Positions 41,578-52,558 are shown, numbered from the stretch's first letter. The stretch: 64,000 nt of DNA from Shinisaurus crocodilurus (GCA_021292165.1 CM037878.1:248362968-248426967), one strand, 5' to 3'. Notes: a model not told the origin generated them from the letters alone. Numbers and translations: made by a program.

Positions 41578-42282
41578 TCCCATGTATACTCCATACACAT
41601 GCAAGAAAGCATCATAAATATATTGCAGCTATTTCCTGTTCTGGCAGCAACAGAAAGTCTGCACTAAACAGGGTTTTCCGGTGAGAGAGCATTCCTTAGA
41701 GTATACTGTATATACTGTGAAGTAGTTGCAGAAAGGTAAAAACATAACCAGATGGAAAAAAGTGGGTGAAACTTCTAAATAACAGAAATTATTTAAAATT
41801 ATTTAGGTCCAAATAACAACTGGGTCTAATAAGAATCATGAATATATTAATATACATATTAATATATTTATCATATTATGGATATAAATCCATACTATCC
41901 TATAATGGATTAATCATTTTATTAATCATAAAATGGATGTTTTAATTGTATTCTTAAAAATAGTCTAGTTCTAACTCCTTTGGAAGAACAGTAGGTATAA
42001 CAGTATAGGTTCCCAATAGAATGCCAAAGTAGTATTTCTCAGGACTTCTTCTAAACTTACAAAATCTTCTGTGTTGCCAAATCCTTCCTCACCCTCCTTA
42101 TTCCTACAGGTCTCCTCCATTGATGTTAATGGCTGGCATGGTGGGGGGCACAGAAGGGTTTTTATCGTTATCAGATTGGCACAGCACTAACTCTGCAGCT
42201 AGTTGACTTCAGTAAATCCTAACATGTAATGAAAGAAGAGATGGGAATGGGCAGGGAGAACAGTAGAGACCATTATGTATGT
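41578..42282. other. Non-coding stretch
   Basis: AT-rich, with ATTAATATA repeats near 41840-41900. No gene or named repeat. Confidence 0.3.
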
Positions 42283-42401
42283 CAGCCTTCCATAACCTGG
42301 TGCTCTCCAGATGTTTTGGACTACAACTCCCATCATGCTGGCTGTGCCTGGTGAGAGTTATAGTTTAAAACTTCTGGAGGGCACCAGGTTGGAGAAGGAT
42401 G
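42283..42401. mobile_element. hAT-type palindromic MITE
   Basis: CAGCCTTCCATAACCTGGTG on the left faces CACCAGGTTGGAGAAGGATG on the right, with GACTACAACTCCCATCATGC inside. The 8-bp flanks agree at only six positions (ATGTATGT and GTTTATGT). Same broad family as 16850 and 52559. Confidence 0.6.
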
Positions 42402-42829
42402 GTTTATGTCATTTCCAGCCAGCCAAGCAGGCATCCCCTATTGTAGCATTCAGGAGTTATGAAAAACAAAGTAATCTACTTTAATCACTGTAAGCGTGGT
42501 TGCCAGCATGGTCTCCTCCATTTCCCCTTCACCTCCCATTCCTTTTCTGTGCTGACATTTGCTTTCATATATCCCTCTCTTGTTGCCACTTTTTGGGGGC
42601 AATTTGGACACCATAGTCAGTGACATTCAGTACTCCCATAGGAGTTGTGACGCTCACTTTATAAAATCCTGTTAATAATAAGACATACAAAATTGTTTGT
42701 GTTTGCCCATATGCTTCTGGTGCTCTCTGTTCTCTAGTGGCACCCAGAGTTTCAGAAGCACTGTGCTTGGTCTTACTAATCTCTTCCCATTTCAGTCAAT
42801 TAATCGTCAGCCAAAAAGTGTGAGCCGTG
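42402..42829. other. Non-coding stretch
   Basis: No recognised feature. Confidence 0.3.
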
Positions 42830-43360
42830 ATCATCTTAGTTACGAGCCACTGATACTCACAACTCCATCTAATGTGTTAAAGCTTTTCCTTCTCCTTATC
42901 CCACTTACCTGGAACTCATTGCCACAGATTAGTGTAAGACCAATAATCTGTGGCAATGAGTTCCAGGCATAATTTGTGTATTTATTTATTATTTATTTCT
43001 TATATTTATTAATCGCCCATCTGGCCGGTATCTTGTGAAAGAATATTTCCCCCATTCTTTTAAAACTTCAGTTAATTTAATTGCATGCACTTGCAACTCC
43101 ATATGATGTGTCAGTTCAGTGCTTGGTATAACATTTATAATAAAATAACAATAAAATACATTATCATGTATAATAGTATTTACTTATTAATTTATTATAT
43201 TTCTATACTGCCCAATAGCTGAAGCTCTTTTGGAGGTTCACAACAGTTAAAACCATAAAATACAACAACATGACAAAACATAATATAAAACTTTAAAAAA
43301 ATTAAAACTACAGTATAAAACCAAAGTAAAAACAAAGTAGTTAGTTAGGATTTCTATAGG
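42830..43360. mobile_element. L2-like LINE fragments
   Basis: About 42840-42931 (plus) encodes SYEPLILTTPSNVLKLFLLL and PLTWNSLPQ, a decayed end of an L2-like ORF2. A 3' tail in minus orientation lies at about 43180-43360 (TATTTCTATACTGCCCAATA, GCTGAAGCTC, then AAAACCATAAAATACAACAA). They are separate insertions. Confidence 0.5.
42908..42967. repeat. Perfect 24-bp-arm hairpin
   Basis: Arms 42908-42931 (CCTGGAACTCATTGCCACAG and on) and 42944-42967 are exact reverse complements around a 12-nt spacer. The left arm belongs to LINE coding sequence (WNSLPQ), so the right arm is a copied and inverted piece of it. Confidence 0.95.
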
Positions 43361-43422
43361 TAAAATTGGTAAAACTAGGGAAAAGAGAACATGAAATTAA
43401 TGGAATATGTTAATGGGACTAG

Positions 43423-43609
43423 AGCCAGTGTGGCGTAGTGGTTAGAGTGTTGGACTGGGACTCGGAAGATCCGGGTTCTAGTCCCCGCTCGGCCATGAAA
43501 CTCACTGGGTGACTTTGGGCCAGTCACTGACTCTCAGCCTAACCTACCTCACAGGGTTCCTTTCAGGAAAAAAGGTGGGGTATAACTATAATAAATAAAT
43601 AAATAAAAT
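43423..43609 (+). mobile_element. tRNA-derived SINE, family 1, internally deleted
   Basis: Intact head (TGGCGTAGTGG A box, GGTTCTAGTCC B box) and body to CTAACCTACCTCACAGGG. It then jumps to TTCCTTTCAGGAAAAAAGGT and the ATAAATAAATAAATAAA tail. About 50 bp present in the copy at 53751 are missing. Confidence 0.85.
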
Positions 43610-44165
43610 AGTAGTTTTCTGTGGAGAATTCCAATTCTGATGTTAGCAGCAGCCTAGAACCTATATCAGTAGAGATTCCTCCTGCTCTTGACTGGCTTTT
43701 TAAATTTATTTTCTTTCTCTGATATATATAATTCAGGGCAGCCTGGTTGCTTATGTGCTATGTACAATTTTATGTTGGGGAACTTGGTTGATGGATCTTT
43801 TTTACATATTTGATGTCTAACTGATTGCTGTATTTATGACTTAGGAAGGATCCCCCCCCCCCAACATTTGATTGGCTGTTGACTCAGAGGTACTTGCTTG
43901 AGACATTTTTATTTATTCTGCTAAACTTATTCCTTGTTCTACAAGATTGTCTGATGGAATGCACCATAGTCAGTTTTGCTTACAGTGTACATGATCATAG
44001 TAAAAGGGATTGACTAGGTTTATCATCCCTACAGTTTTGTGACAATTTCATTCCTACAGTTTTGTGACAATCGTGCCCGTTTTATAAATTTTAAAAGGAT
44101 GAGGTGCCCTTAAGTCCTTAAACATAAAGTAAGAACTTTAGGATTAATGTATTTTCGGACTCTAA
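43610..44165. other. Non-coding stretch
   Basis: Includes a short direct repeat of CATTCCTACAGTTTTGTGACAA type near 44025-44070 and a 10-C run near 43851. No gene. Confidence 0.35.
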
Positions 44166-44254
44166 GGTTGCAGTCTTAAGCATGCTTACTAGGGAGTAAA
44201 CCCATTGGATGCAATACAACTTTTGTGTGAACTTGCATAGGATTGTGCTGTTAA
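44166..44254. mobile_element. Decayed Harbinger-like MITE
   Basis: GGTTGCAGTCTTAAGCATGC at the left and TTGCATAGGATTGTGCTG at the right, flanked by TAA and TTA. AGTAAACCCATTGGATG in the middle is the common core. Confidence 0.55.
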
Positions 44255-44319
44255 TCTTATAGTTCTGCCTCCTAGACATATATGGTATGTGCAGCATTCA
44301 TAGGCAGAGCAAACTCTAT

Positions 44320-44545
44320 GACCCGGTTTGCACATAACACTAACCAATGGTTTATTTAATCCATGGGTTGTTGAATTCTGGGTTGTCGTGATATGCAAAT
44401 CCAGCCACACTAACAAACCATGTTTTTTTAACAACGAACAACGCATGGTTTGTTGTTGGGTTGTGAACTCTGGGTTGTTGAAACCATAGGTTGACATTAA
44501 GTGTGAACCATAGATTGTTCGTGGGTTGTTTCATGAGGCTACATG
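44320..44545. mobile_element. MITE with AACCATGG-type inverted repeats
   Basis: CCGGTTTGCACATAACACTA and the inner repeats GGGTTGTTGAATTCTGGGTT, AACAAACCATGTTTTTTTAA, GCATGGTTTGTTGTTGGGTT fold back on each other. The same style of element occurs at 49.13 and 53.0 kb. Ends are not exactly placed. Confidence 0.5.
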
Positions 44546-44809
44546 AGGCAAGAGTGGTAGGGGAGAACAACAACAGCTGCTCTACATGCCAGTACTACAG
44601 TGTGGCAAAGGCATTTGTGAGAGTCATTTGTGGGAGCGGGCAAATGAGGACGGAAACAAACAGCCCAGGGATTGAGGAAATAAACCACAGTTTCTTTCAT
44701 TTTGCTTTTTTTATAATAATATATCTACATGAATTTGTATATACCCATAGTATTGAACACATATTAAATGCATGTACCGGTATATGCAAGTACAACTTTC
44801 TAGCAATTG

Positions 44810-47023
44810 TACTTAGGCTTCAACAAAAACGGACCCGATACCCAAATAAGAATCCATTTGAAGGTGGTGTCTATATGCTACCCATCCAAATGTTGAAAGC
44901 AATGTAAGGTCTTCAATCCCCTGCATTATAGGAGGTGAGCATTTATCTTTCCAATGTTGTGATATCAGACCTTCAGCTGTCAAAAGGGTGTGCAGTTTGT
45001 TGGGCCTTGGAGATTTGAACTTGTTCAAAGTAATCAGGTGTTCCTTGACCATTTGCCTATCAATCTCAAGCTGCAATCCTGCCCCTTCAGCTTGTACTTC
45101 AGGTTTGCCAGGGGGGACATAGACCCTCTTTTGGAAGAAGACTGAGCCAAAGTAGGAATTGAGCATTTCTGCCTTTTCTTTGTCATCTGTTTTCATTTTG
45201 CTGTCCTCATTGTGTAGTTCAACCACCATTTCTTTCCTCTATCTTTTACTATGCACGTATCTGAAGAAAGCTTTTTTGTTGCTTTTAGCATCCCTCGCTA
45301 GCCTCAGCTCATCTCAACTTTAGCCTTCCTGACCCAATTCCTGCAGTTCTGTGCTACCTGCCTGTACTCTTCCCTTGTAGCCTGTCCTTTCTTCCACTTC
45401 CTATATGTGTCCTTTTTTGTTTTCAGGTCATCTATACACTTTTTGTGAAGCCATATTGGCTTTTTCTGTTGCCTTCTGCCTTTTTTCCTTGTTGGAATTG
45501 TTTGTAATTGTGCCTTTAGAATTTCCTTTTTTAAAAACTCCCACCCATCTTGGACTCCTTTTCTCATTAGAGTCGCTTGCCATGGGACCTTACTTATCAT
45601 TGTTCTGAGGTTATTAAAATTGGTTTCCTAAAATCCAGGGTACATGTTTGGCTACTCTCAGCTTTTGCTTCCTTTCGAATCAAGAACTCAAGTATAACAA
45701 GGCCACTTTCCCCCAGGGTTCCCATGACTGCCACTTTATGCACTAAGTCATCTTTGTTGGCTAGAATCAAGTCAGGGATAGCCAATCCTCTAGTTCCTTC
45801 CTCCACTTTCTGTAGGAGGAAGTTATCAGCAACACAAGTCAGGAATTTCTTGGAGGGGCCATGTTTGGCAGAATTTGTCTCCCAACAGATATTGGGGAAA
45901 TCGAAGTGCCCCATCACTACTATATCATGCCTCCTTGAAACATTGGCAGTTTGCTTTTCAAAAGTTTCATCCTCATCTTCTCCTTGATTGGGTGGTCAGT
46001 AATAGCTAACTGCCATGTTCGTTTTATTATTTGCCCCATTTATTTTAATCCAGATGCTCTTGATGGGGCTACCAAGCTAATTCTCCTATATTTCTGTGCA
46101 GAGGTATGTATTTTTAACATACAGCACAACTCCACCTCCATTTCTGTTGCTTCTGATGGCACGTGAGTGACAGCAGAGCCCCGCGTATGCTGGATGGGAG
46201 ATTTATAATCCTGTCTGTGCATAGAGGCCCATTTTTCCACACACAGATCTTCCAGATCTCACCCCCCTCTGCGCAGCGTGCAGCGTGTCGGTTTGAAGCT
46301 GCCAGCCAGCTTGCCTGTAATCCGACTCCAGCTTCTAGCTTCCCCGGTTTGCAGACTAATCCAAGTGGCAAGGAAACACTCTGTAACACCACAGGTCTAT
46401 TTCTACCTGTTTATTTACTTAGCAAGTAATATTCTACAGAGTATACATTTCCTAGTTACAGTCCATGTGCAGAGTACAATGCATAGCAAGCATTATTTCC
46501 AGTGGAGTAGGTTGAGCTTCACTCCACTTTAGCAAAGACATTACATTGTTGCAAAGTCCAGCAAGCAATAGCCAGAAGAGAGAAGGAATAGAGAAAGCAG
46601 TCCTGCTCTTCTCTAAAATGGCTTCAGACAGAAAAAACAAGTTAGCACGTCATCAGAACGTACAAACCATGTGACTAGCTCATAATGTTCCCAGGGCCTA
46701 GCTTTCCCATGAGAAAGAACACGGGAAAGTAGAAAGACATAACACACTTGTTTACAGCCATTCTGTTCCTTTCCATGTGTAAACACTGTGCTACAGCTGG
46801 TCAATGTGATACATATCACAACACTTTTTGAACAAGTTATATCCTTCAATTGCTCCCAGTCATGGGAGTCATTCCACCAAGTTTCAGTTACACCTATCAA
46901 ATTATATTTGCAGCCCTGTATTAAGAGGGCAAGTTCATTCTGTTTGTTGCCCATGCTCTGGGCATTAGTATATAGACATCAAAGACGATGTGCTTTATAG
47001 TCTGGCTTTCTTCCTACATTTTG
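44810..47023 (-). mobile_element. CR1 LINE, partial, split by LTR
   Basis: Minus-strand CR1. The endonuclease start is at 46815-47023 (AQSMGNKQNELALLIQGCKY, NLIGVTETWWNDSHDW). Its continuation lies at about 45600-46157 (GGGVVLYVK-like sequence, MGHFDFPNICW, AIPDLILANKDDLVHKVAVM). The linker and start of the reverse transcriptase region are at 44980-45600 (GWEFLKKEILKAQLQ, PIWLHKKCIDDLKTKKDTYR, KAEMLNSYFGSVF). The reverse transcriptase core is not present. From about 44980 downward the protein pattern changes to that of another LINE tail (IEDLTLLSTFGWVAYRHHLQ), so two elements may be fused here. Frameshifts and stops abolish function. Confidence 0.8.
46159..46812 (-). mobile_element. Candidate solo LTR inserted in CR1
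   Basis: CR1 endonuclease sequence is interrupted for about 650 bp. Read on the minus strand, the insert begins near TGTGATATGTATCACATTG, has an AATAAA signal in AAGTAAATAAACAGG (plus position about 46408-46416) about two thirds along, and finishes near GCTGTCACTCA. TG...CA ends, length and one polyadenylation signal fit an endogenous retroviral LTR. No internal region or target duplication was identified, and the boundaries are accurate to only a few bases. Confidence 0.5.
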
Positions 47024-47031
47024 TGGTAGAC

Positions 47032-47480
47032 TAGGGGTCCCCAACCGTGGCCTCTTAAGAGCTGGGCTGCACGGCGGCCGGCCACCGCAGCGCCCGGTTT
47101 TACAAAAATGCTAGTTGGGAGGCGAGCAGAGGGATGAGTGGCGGCGGCGGCGAGGGAGCTCGCGAGCACCCCAAGAGCCAGGATGGGGTGCTTGGCGTGC
47201 AGTGCGGCGGCCGGGTGCGGTGCGCGCCGCCCACCAGAACGCGCCACAAGCCGCCCATCCTGGCTCTCGGGGTGCTCGCGAGCTCTGGCGAGCACCCCCT
47301 CCCCCAGCCATTTGTCCCTCTGCTTGCCTCTCCGATGAGCATTTTAGTAAAGCCAGAAGTGACGCGACGGGTCTCCCGTCGCATCAAGCAGGTAAGTGGT
47401 GGGCGACACACACACACGTCCGTGGAAAAATTAATTCCATGGGACCCGGTCCCTGATCCCAAAAAGGTTGGGGACCGCTG
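47032..47480. mobile_element. hAT MITE with exact 8-bp target duplication
   Basis: A 449-bp GC-rich element. Ends are TAGGGGTCCCCAACCGTGG and AGGTTGGGGACCGCTG (inverted). It is flanked by TGGTAGAC on both sides (47024-47031 and 47481-47488), an exact 8-bp hAT target site. The inside is an imperfect palindrome: GCTCGCGAGCACCCCAAGAG facing CTCTCGGGGTGCTCGCGAGC. It has no transposase. Apparent long frames on both strands come from its GC content. Confidence 0.9.
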
Positions 47481-47488
47481 TGGTAGAC

Positions 47489-48289
47489 AGCGTCCGTTAC
47501 GGTGCATAGGCCTTCGTCCAGAGGGCAGCACTCTAGCTTAGGCCCAGCACGCAAGGCAGGCCATGTAGCATGCACACCTCTCTCCTTCAAGACCATTCAC
47601 TCACCACTCCACCTGGTCTCTGCTTTCTCAAAGAAATGCTGCAATCCAGCAGTGATGGTGCCAGCATGCGTCACATGAGCTGAGCAATTCATATGTTCTT
47701 GCAGTGCCTGCTGGAATGCGTGGCTTGGGCTGGCTGCCGTTCTGCTTGGTTGCTTGGCCTTTCCTGATGGTGCTGTTTGTGAAGTTTTCTTAGAAAGCAA
47801 GTAGGTGAGGCAGCCAGCTGGCCCAGGCCAGAAACAAACAAGCATTGCTACTACCAGGATACTAGGCCAGGAGGCTAGGAACAGGTGGGAGGGAAGGCTC
47901 AGGTAGATCAGTCAAAGGGGGGGGCTGCCACTGCTGCCCCCCAACACTTCACTCTGTCAAACAGCAGGGCCAGACCTTATTGACAGATCATGTTTAAATC
48001 TAGGAATGAGCCTACCTCTCTACTTAGCATTTAGTGGAACTTTTCTGTAGTATTGTACCAGTTATATCAATACCTTGTTGTGAAAGACACATTATAAGAA
48101 AGTTATGGGAAATTTTAAAAATAACAAATCCAGAGGAGATCAACAAACCTGTCAAAGGGCTTCAATAATTCAACATGAAAGGAAATAGTAGCACAGAAAA
48201 AAGGTCAAGGGATTACATTATTTAAAGATATTTAGGTGGGGATAGATTGGGCATTTTAAGTAGCAGCTCTCAGATTTTGTAAGCCTTAC
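47489..48289. other. Non-coding stretch with donor of 77-bp duplication
   Basis: No gene is recognised. The segment 47951-48027 is identical to 51869-51945. Confidence 0.4.
47951..48027 (+). repeat. 77-bp segment duplicated at 51869-51945
   Basis: Begins ACTCTGTCAAACAGCAGGGC and ends CTCTCTACTTAG. All 77 positions match the copy 3.9 kb away in the same orientation. The flanks differ beyond both edges. Confidence 0.95.
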
Positions 48290-48520
48290 CTGTGAAGGTT
48301 TAGCCCTGTATCTTTGAGCCCCTTCAAATGGAGGGTAAAACCATCCTCTTTGACTGGTTTGATCCTGCGTTCCTGTTAATCTTTTTGCGTTTTGCTGGAA
48401 TTTTTGTTGTGATGGAATTATTTGTGTTTTTATATTTATTGTTTTAGTGTTTTATTATATATTATTGTAAGCTACTCTAGGGACCCATATTATTGAAGAT
48501 GAGGGATATAAGTAATTCCG
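48290..48520 (+). mobile_element. L2-like LINE 3' end
   Basis: AAACCATCCTCTTTGACTGG encodes the TILFDW-type C-terminus. It is followed by a T-rich untranslated region with TGTAAGCTACTCTAGGGACC and GAGGGATATAAGTAATTC. Confidence 0.55.
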
Positions 48521-49133
48521 AAAATCAAAGTTCATAAACCATCCCAAATATTCGGTATCTAAATCACCAAATTATAAAGCAATAGCAGCTTTATAATTAT
48601 ATAAATTATATAAAGCTTTATAACAAGCGAAAGGAGGCAAGAAAAGGAAACATTTTTTTATTAGTGCTGCCAACTGATTCAGTCATCTTTAACTGGTTAA
48701 TCACCACCTACCTTTTCACTGATTTATTGATAAATTACAACTTAAGTAACAACAGTTCAAGTGCCGCATAGCCTATTGTAATAAAGCTTAAGTGTGTGTG
48801 ATTGAAATAAATGTGTATCCTTCTTTTGTTTACTCTCTCTTCATTTTCTTCACCTTCCTCTGTTTTCTCCCTTGTTTCAAATTTTAGATTGAAACCCCCA
48901 TGGATCTTTCCTCTTATACTTTGTAAAGTACCGTGCACTTTGATGTCTTTCTCTAAACAATAATGATGATAATAATGAAATCATCATCATCATCATCTAG
49001 TGAGATGTTTTCATTGAAAAAAATGAAATGTGAAAAGACTCCTGAACATATTAGTAAAATCTTGTGCACTGTCCCATTACTCTTTCTAAGATTAAGCTCT
49101 AGAATTGGAATCTCTGTGACAGAATTGGGGCCA
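48521..49133. other. Non-coding stretch
   Basis: AT-rich, with a short CATCAT repeat near 48982-48996. No gene. Confidence 0.3.
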
Positions 49134-49410
49134 GTTCAGATGTCATAGGAAACCATAGTTTCTTGCTACATGAATGAGCTGCAGAGTGTCTCAGGCCTGT
49201 GCGTTTCCCTCTTCTCCTGTTTCACATCTGCAGGGAAGAGATTGGAAGCATCCACTTCTTGTTTTAAACTAACCACAATTCCCTGTGATGTCCAGACTTG
49301 GGGAACTGTGGCTTGTTTAAGCTATGGTTTCAGAACAAGCCAAGATCTTGTTCTCATTAACCATAGTTTAAGCAAACCACAATTCCCAAATTTGGACATC
49401 AGCAGGAAAG
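49134..49410. mobile_element. MITE with AACCATAG inverted repeats
   Basis: Starts CAGATGTCATAGGAAACCAT and ends AATTCCCAAATTTGGACATC. The inner AAACTAACCACAATTCCCTG faces ACTGTGGCTTGTTTAAGCTA. This is the clearest copy of the family also seen at 227-395. Confidence 0.55.
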
Positions 49411-49817
49411 GTTTTTTTTTGTTTAAAATCAGAAGTGAAGGCTTCCCATCGTCCCACTGTGGGTGTGAAAGAGGGGTACATGCAAGCCCAAAGTTTCTTG
49501 TTACGTCAACTTGGTCAGAATTTGATAATAACAGACCTGCAAATACACCTTGCTACATTGCTTAATACAGTCCTGAGAGTAAGTTAAATGGAACACAGTT
49601 AGGTGAAAATAAAGTATATTTAACTTCATCCATAGAAGACTATTTCATTGGAAAATAACACGATTCAAAAAATAAAGACAAGACTTCAGGGCCTGATATC
49701 TATTGGCAGGCATGGAGATTTAAATGGTAGTTTGGGAAGACTACAAAGTACCAAAGTAGAACTTGGGAAATAATAGGCCTGGAATTGGCCTTAGGTGTGT
49801 GTGTCTGTCTTGTACAG
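49411..49817. other. Non-coding stretch
   Basis: Nothing recognised. Confidence 0.3.
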
Positions 49818-50157
49818 TCACTGGTTGCCCAAAACACTTAAAAAATTCTCACAAATCTTAGGGCCACTTCATATATTATTATGAAAACATGTTTTCCTAT
49901 ATGAGTACAGTAATACCTTGGATTGCAAGTAACATGGTTTGAGAGCATTTTGCAAGACAAGCAAATTTTTAAATATTTATTTATTTATTTATTACTTGAT
50001 ATACAAGCGACGTCTTGCAATACAAGTACTGTAGTACGGCTTAAATAAAAAATCTCTGTACAAATTTTTTTGGGGGGATTTTGTTTTGATATAAGAGTGT
50101 TTTGGATTACAAGCACGTTTCCGGAACGAATTATGCTCTCAATCCAAGGCATGACTG
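49818..50157. repeat. 340-bp unit, inverted copy at 62715-63053
   Basis: A Tigger-like MITE (49908-50157) plus 90 bp of left flank (TCACTGGTTGCCCAAAACAC to CCTATATGAG) are repeated in inverse orientation at 62715-63053 with few differences. The match ends exactly at the right end of the MITE. Confidence 0.9.
49908..50157. mobile_element. Tigger-like MITE, AT-core subfamily
   Basis: CAGTAATACCTTGGATTGCA to AATCCAAGGCATGACTG with TA at both sides (49906-49907 and 50158-50159). The core TACTGTAGTACGGCTTAAAT and CTCTGTACAAATTTTTTTGG is shared with 62715-62963 and not with the copies at 19.7 and 60.5 kb. Confidence 0.85.
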
Positions 50158-50289
50158 TACTTTAAACTGCAGTCCTTGCTGCGCTTATTTCAGTTCCACT
50201 CAGATCTAAAAATAAAACGTTATTTTCAGCCACAACAATAAGATAACAAAGAATTAAGTATCCATTGTTGCTGTTCTCACCATTATTGT

Positions 50290-50470
50290 CCTCCTACCTG
50301 TCCTCCAAGAAACTCAGGGTGCAATACCTACATTGCCTCCTCTTTTATCCACAACAACCTTGTTAGGCTGAGAGATAGTGACTGGCCTAGGTTACCTGGT
50401 AAGCTTTCTGGCCACTGAGATTTGAACCTGGGTCTCCCAGTCTAAGTCTAACACTTTAGCCATGACACAA
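50290..50470 (-). mobile_element. Old SINE fragment, family 1-like
   Basis: GTCCTCCAAGAAACTCAGGG, CCACAACAACCTTGTTAGGC, GATAGTGACTGGCCTAGGTT and ATTTGAACCTGGGTCTCCCA in order match a diverged minus-strand copy. Confidence 0.55.
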
Positions 50471-50767
50471 AATTAGCTTTAAATAAAGGGTGGTGCATAA
50501 AACCTGATGTAGTATTTTAACTACATACTGACAGAAGTAAAAAATTGATTTGCTAAATAATAACAGGAGTTTCAGTTTATACCAAGTCATTCTCAGCATG
50601 GGTAAGTACACGTATTTTTTAGTAAAACACACAGGTAGTACAACAACATATTCTTAATTAAAAGAAGCTAATTTTTTTCTGTAACAGTCTAGAGAACAAT
50701 TTTAAAGTTAGGCCGTGGGTCTCTCATATACAGAACCACAAACAAAATTATCATTAAAGCTATTGGT
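50471..50767. other. Unassigned spacer
   Basis: No feature recognised. Confidence 0.3.
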
Positions 50768-50894
50768 AGTATCCAGTGTTAGTCCTACATAGAGTAAACC
50801 CATTGAAATGAATGGGACTTAAGTTAGTCACAACTAACTTAAGTCCCATCATTTAAATGGGTATACTCTACATATGACCAACATTGGATACCGC
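50768..50894. mobile_element. Palindromic MITE (GTATCCAGTGTTAG family)
   Basis: Arms of about 60 bp: GTAGTATCCAGTGTTAGTCC, AATGAATGGGACTTAAGTTA and the inverted right arm ACTAACTTAAGTCCCATCAT, GACCAACATTGGATACCGCC. The arms are about 85-90% alike by eye. The 3-bp target site is uncertain. Confidence 0.7.
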
Positions 50895-51779
50895 CCTAAA
50901 TTGCCGAAATGTTTGTTCCTGGTCACATTGGCTGTAGCTGGTACACAAAGGACTGTATCTGTCTTCCTTTCATTGATATTGCTGTTCTGTCAAATATGGT
51001 GTATAAGGGTGTTACTTTAAGTATGAATATAGGTGTATATAAAAATGGTGGTTGCTGTGCTCTGGAAGTGCACTTGCCACATTGTCAACAGACGTGCTTA
51101 TTCCTTCTAGGATTGAGCTCAGGGAAAACGGCTTCTGCTTCTGCCTGAAACACGGGGAGAGTCCGGACAGCTGACCTTTTCAACATTTATATTGCTGGTG
51201 TCTTTAACAAAGCAAAGGCAAGAGGAAGTAAGCCTTGCCCAGTGGAAGAAAAAAAATCAGTGTCTCCTGTTTTTAGATATGTTTCGATGTACCCTAAGTG
51301 TAGAAAACATGGTATTCCAAATATATGCCATTTTATCATAAATTTTCAGATTCCAGGGTATGGTCTTAGAGCAATTTGTAGATAGCCATAGATAACTAAA
51401 ACGCGGAAGAGATCAGCTATATAACTTAATGAGATATCTAAATTTGTGAAGACATGAAGTTAAGGCTGGTTGACTGACATTGCTCCACATTGTACATTTT
51501 TGGTAATCTTGTCTCATCTATTGACTGCAACATAAATCTATAGGCTTCTGGAAAAACTGAAAACTTGCCAACATTTATATGTTTCATATATACAGAGGAA
51601 ATGCCAAGTAAACTGAGTAGAGCCTTTAGTAATTTATTTTGTGTGATATCCAATTTGGAGGTATTGCTGTAACCCCATAGTTTGGCCCATAAAGGAGCTG
51701 AGGTTGAATCTTAAACTTCATTGCTGGAGCTAACAGATTGCCAACCTTACTTCTCCAAAACCTGCCTCAGATGCATCAC
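50895..51779. other. Non-coding stretch
   Basis: No recognised repeat or gene. Short open frames only. Confidence 0.3.
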
Positions 51780-52310
51780 AGCATAAGAAGAATCATGCAG
51801 AATCAGACCAAGGGTCCATCTAGTCCAGCATTCTGTTCATACTGCAGCCGACCAGCTGCCCACAGGAAACTCTGTCAAACAGCAGGGCCAGACCTTATTG
51901 ACAGATCATGTTTAAATCTAGGAATGAGCCTACCTCTCTACTTAGGACATGAGTGCAACGGCACCCTCCCAACCATGTTCCCCAGCAACTGGTGTACATA
52001 GACATACTGCCTCTGATACTGGAGGTAGCCTATAGCCAGCAGGACTAGTAGCCACTGATTCTTATCCTCCATGAATTTGTCCAATCCCCTTTTAAAGCCG
52101 TCCAAATTGGTGGCCATCACTACATCTTGTGGAAATGAATCCCATAGTTTAACGGTGCCCTGTGTGAAGAAGTACTTCCTTTTATAAGTCCTGAATCTCC
52201 CACCAATCAGCTTCATGGGATGTCCCCGGGTTCTAAGGCTATGAGATCTTTTTTTTTTTTGCTTCCTGGTATATATTGTGAAGCATAGCTCTTCTGAATT
52301 TTGCATAAAA
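51780..52310 (-). mobile_element. CR1 LINE 3' end
   Basis: The minus-strand frame 51938-52306 carries the end of a CR1 ORF2: RTRGHPMKLIGGRFRTYKRK, YFFTQGTVKLWDSFPQDVVM and LDGFKRGLDKFMEDKNQW. The 3' untranslated region lies to the left and includes GAATCAGACCAAGGGTCCAT and CATTCTGTTC. In place of about 25 bp of it there is the 77-bp duplicate at 51869-51945. Confidence 0.85.
51869..51945 (+). repeat. 77-bp templated insertion in CR1
   Basis: Identical to 47951-48027. Compared with the CR1 copy at 57.9 kb, the sequence between GGAAAC and GACATGAG is replaced by this segment. The CR1 copy is therefore the recipient and the locus at 47.95 kb the donor. Confidence 0.85.
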
Positions 52311-52558
52311 CATGTAAAAAAAAAAACCTACCCATTTTTCAGTTTTTTTCTAGTTTTCATGGTGCCATGGCTTACATATATACCAAATATTAGTTTTCAT
52401 TTGGTTCTCAAAGCACCATAAAAATGTTCATATTGCCTAGTAGGTATAATAGGTATGGCACAGCAGCAACTAGGCAACTTGTTCTCAATAAATTAAATAG
52501 TCTTTAAAAGTGAACAACCATCCAATACAGCTCAGGAATCTGAGTAAAGTTTGCAGAG
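52311..52558. other. Unassigned spacer
   Basis: Starts with an A-rich run. No gene or named repeat. Confidence 0.3.

Noticed and set aside
47014..47541. Open frames up to 143 codons around the hAT element
   Set aside because: They span the MITE and its flanks and run on both strands. The sequence is explained by an element with an exact 8-bp target site.
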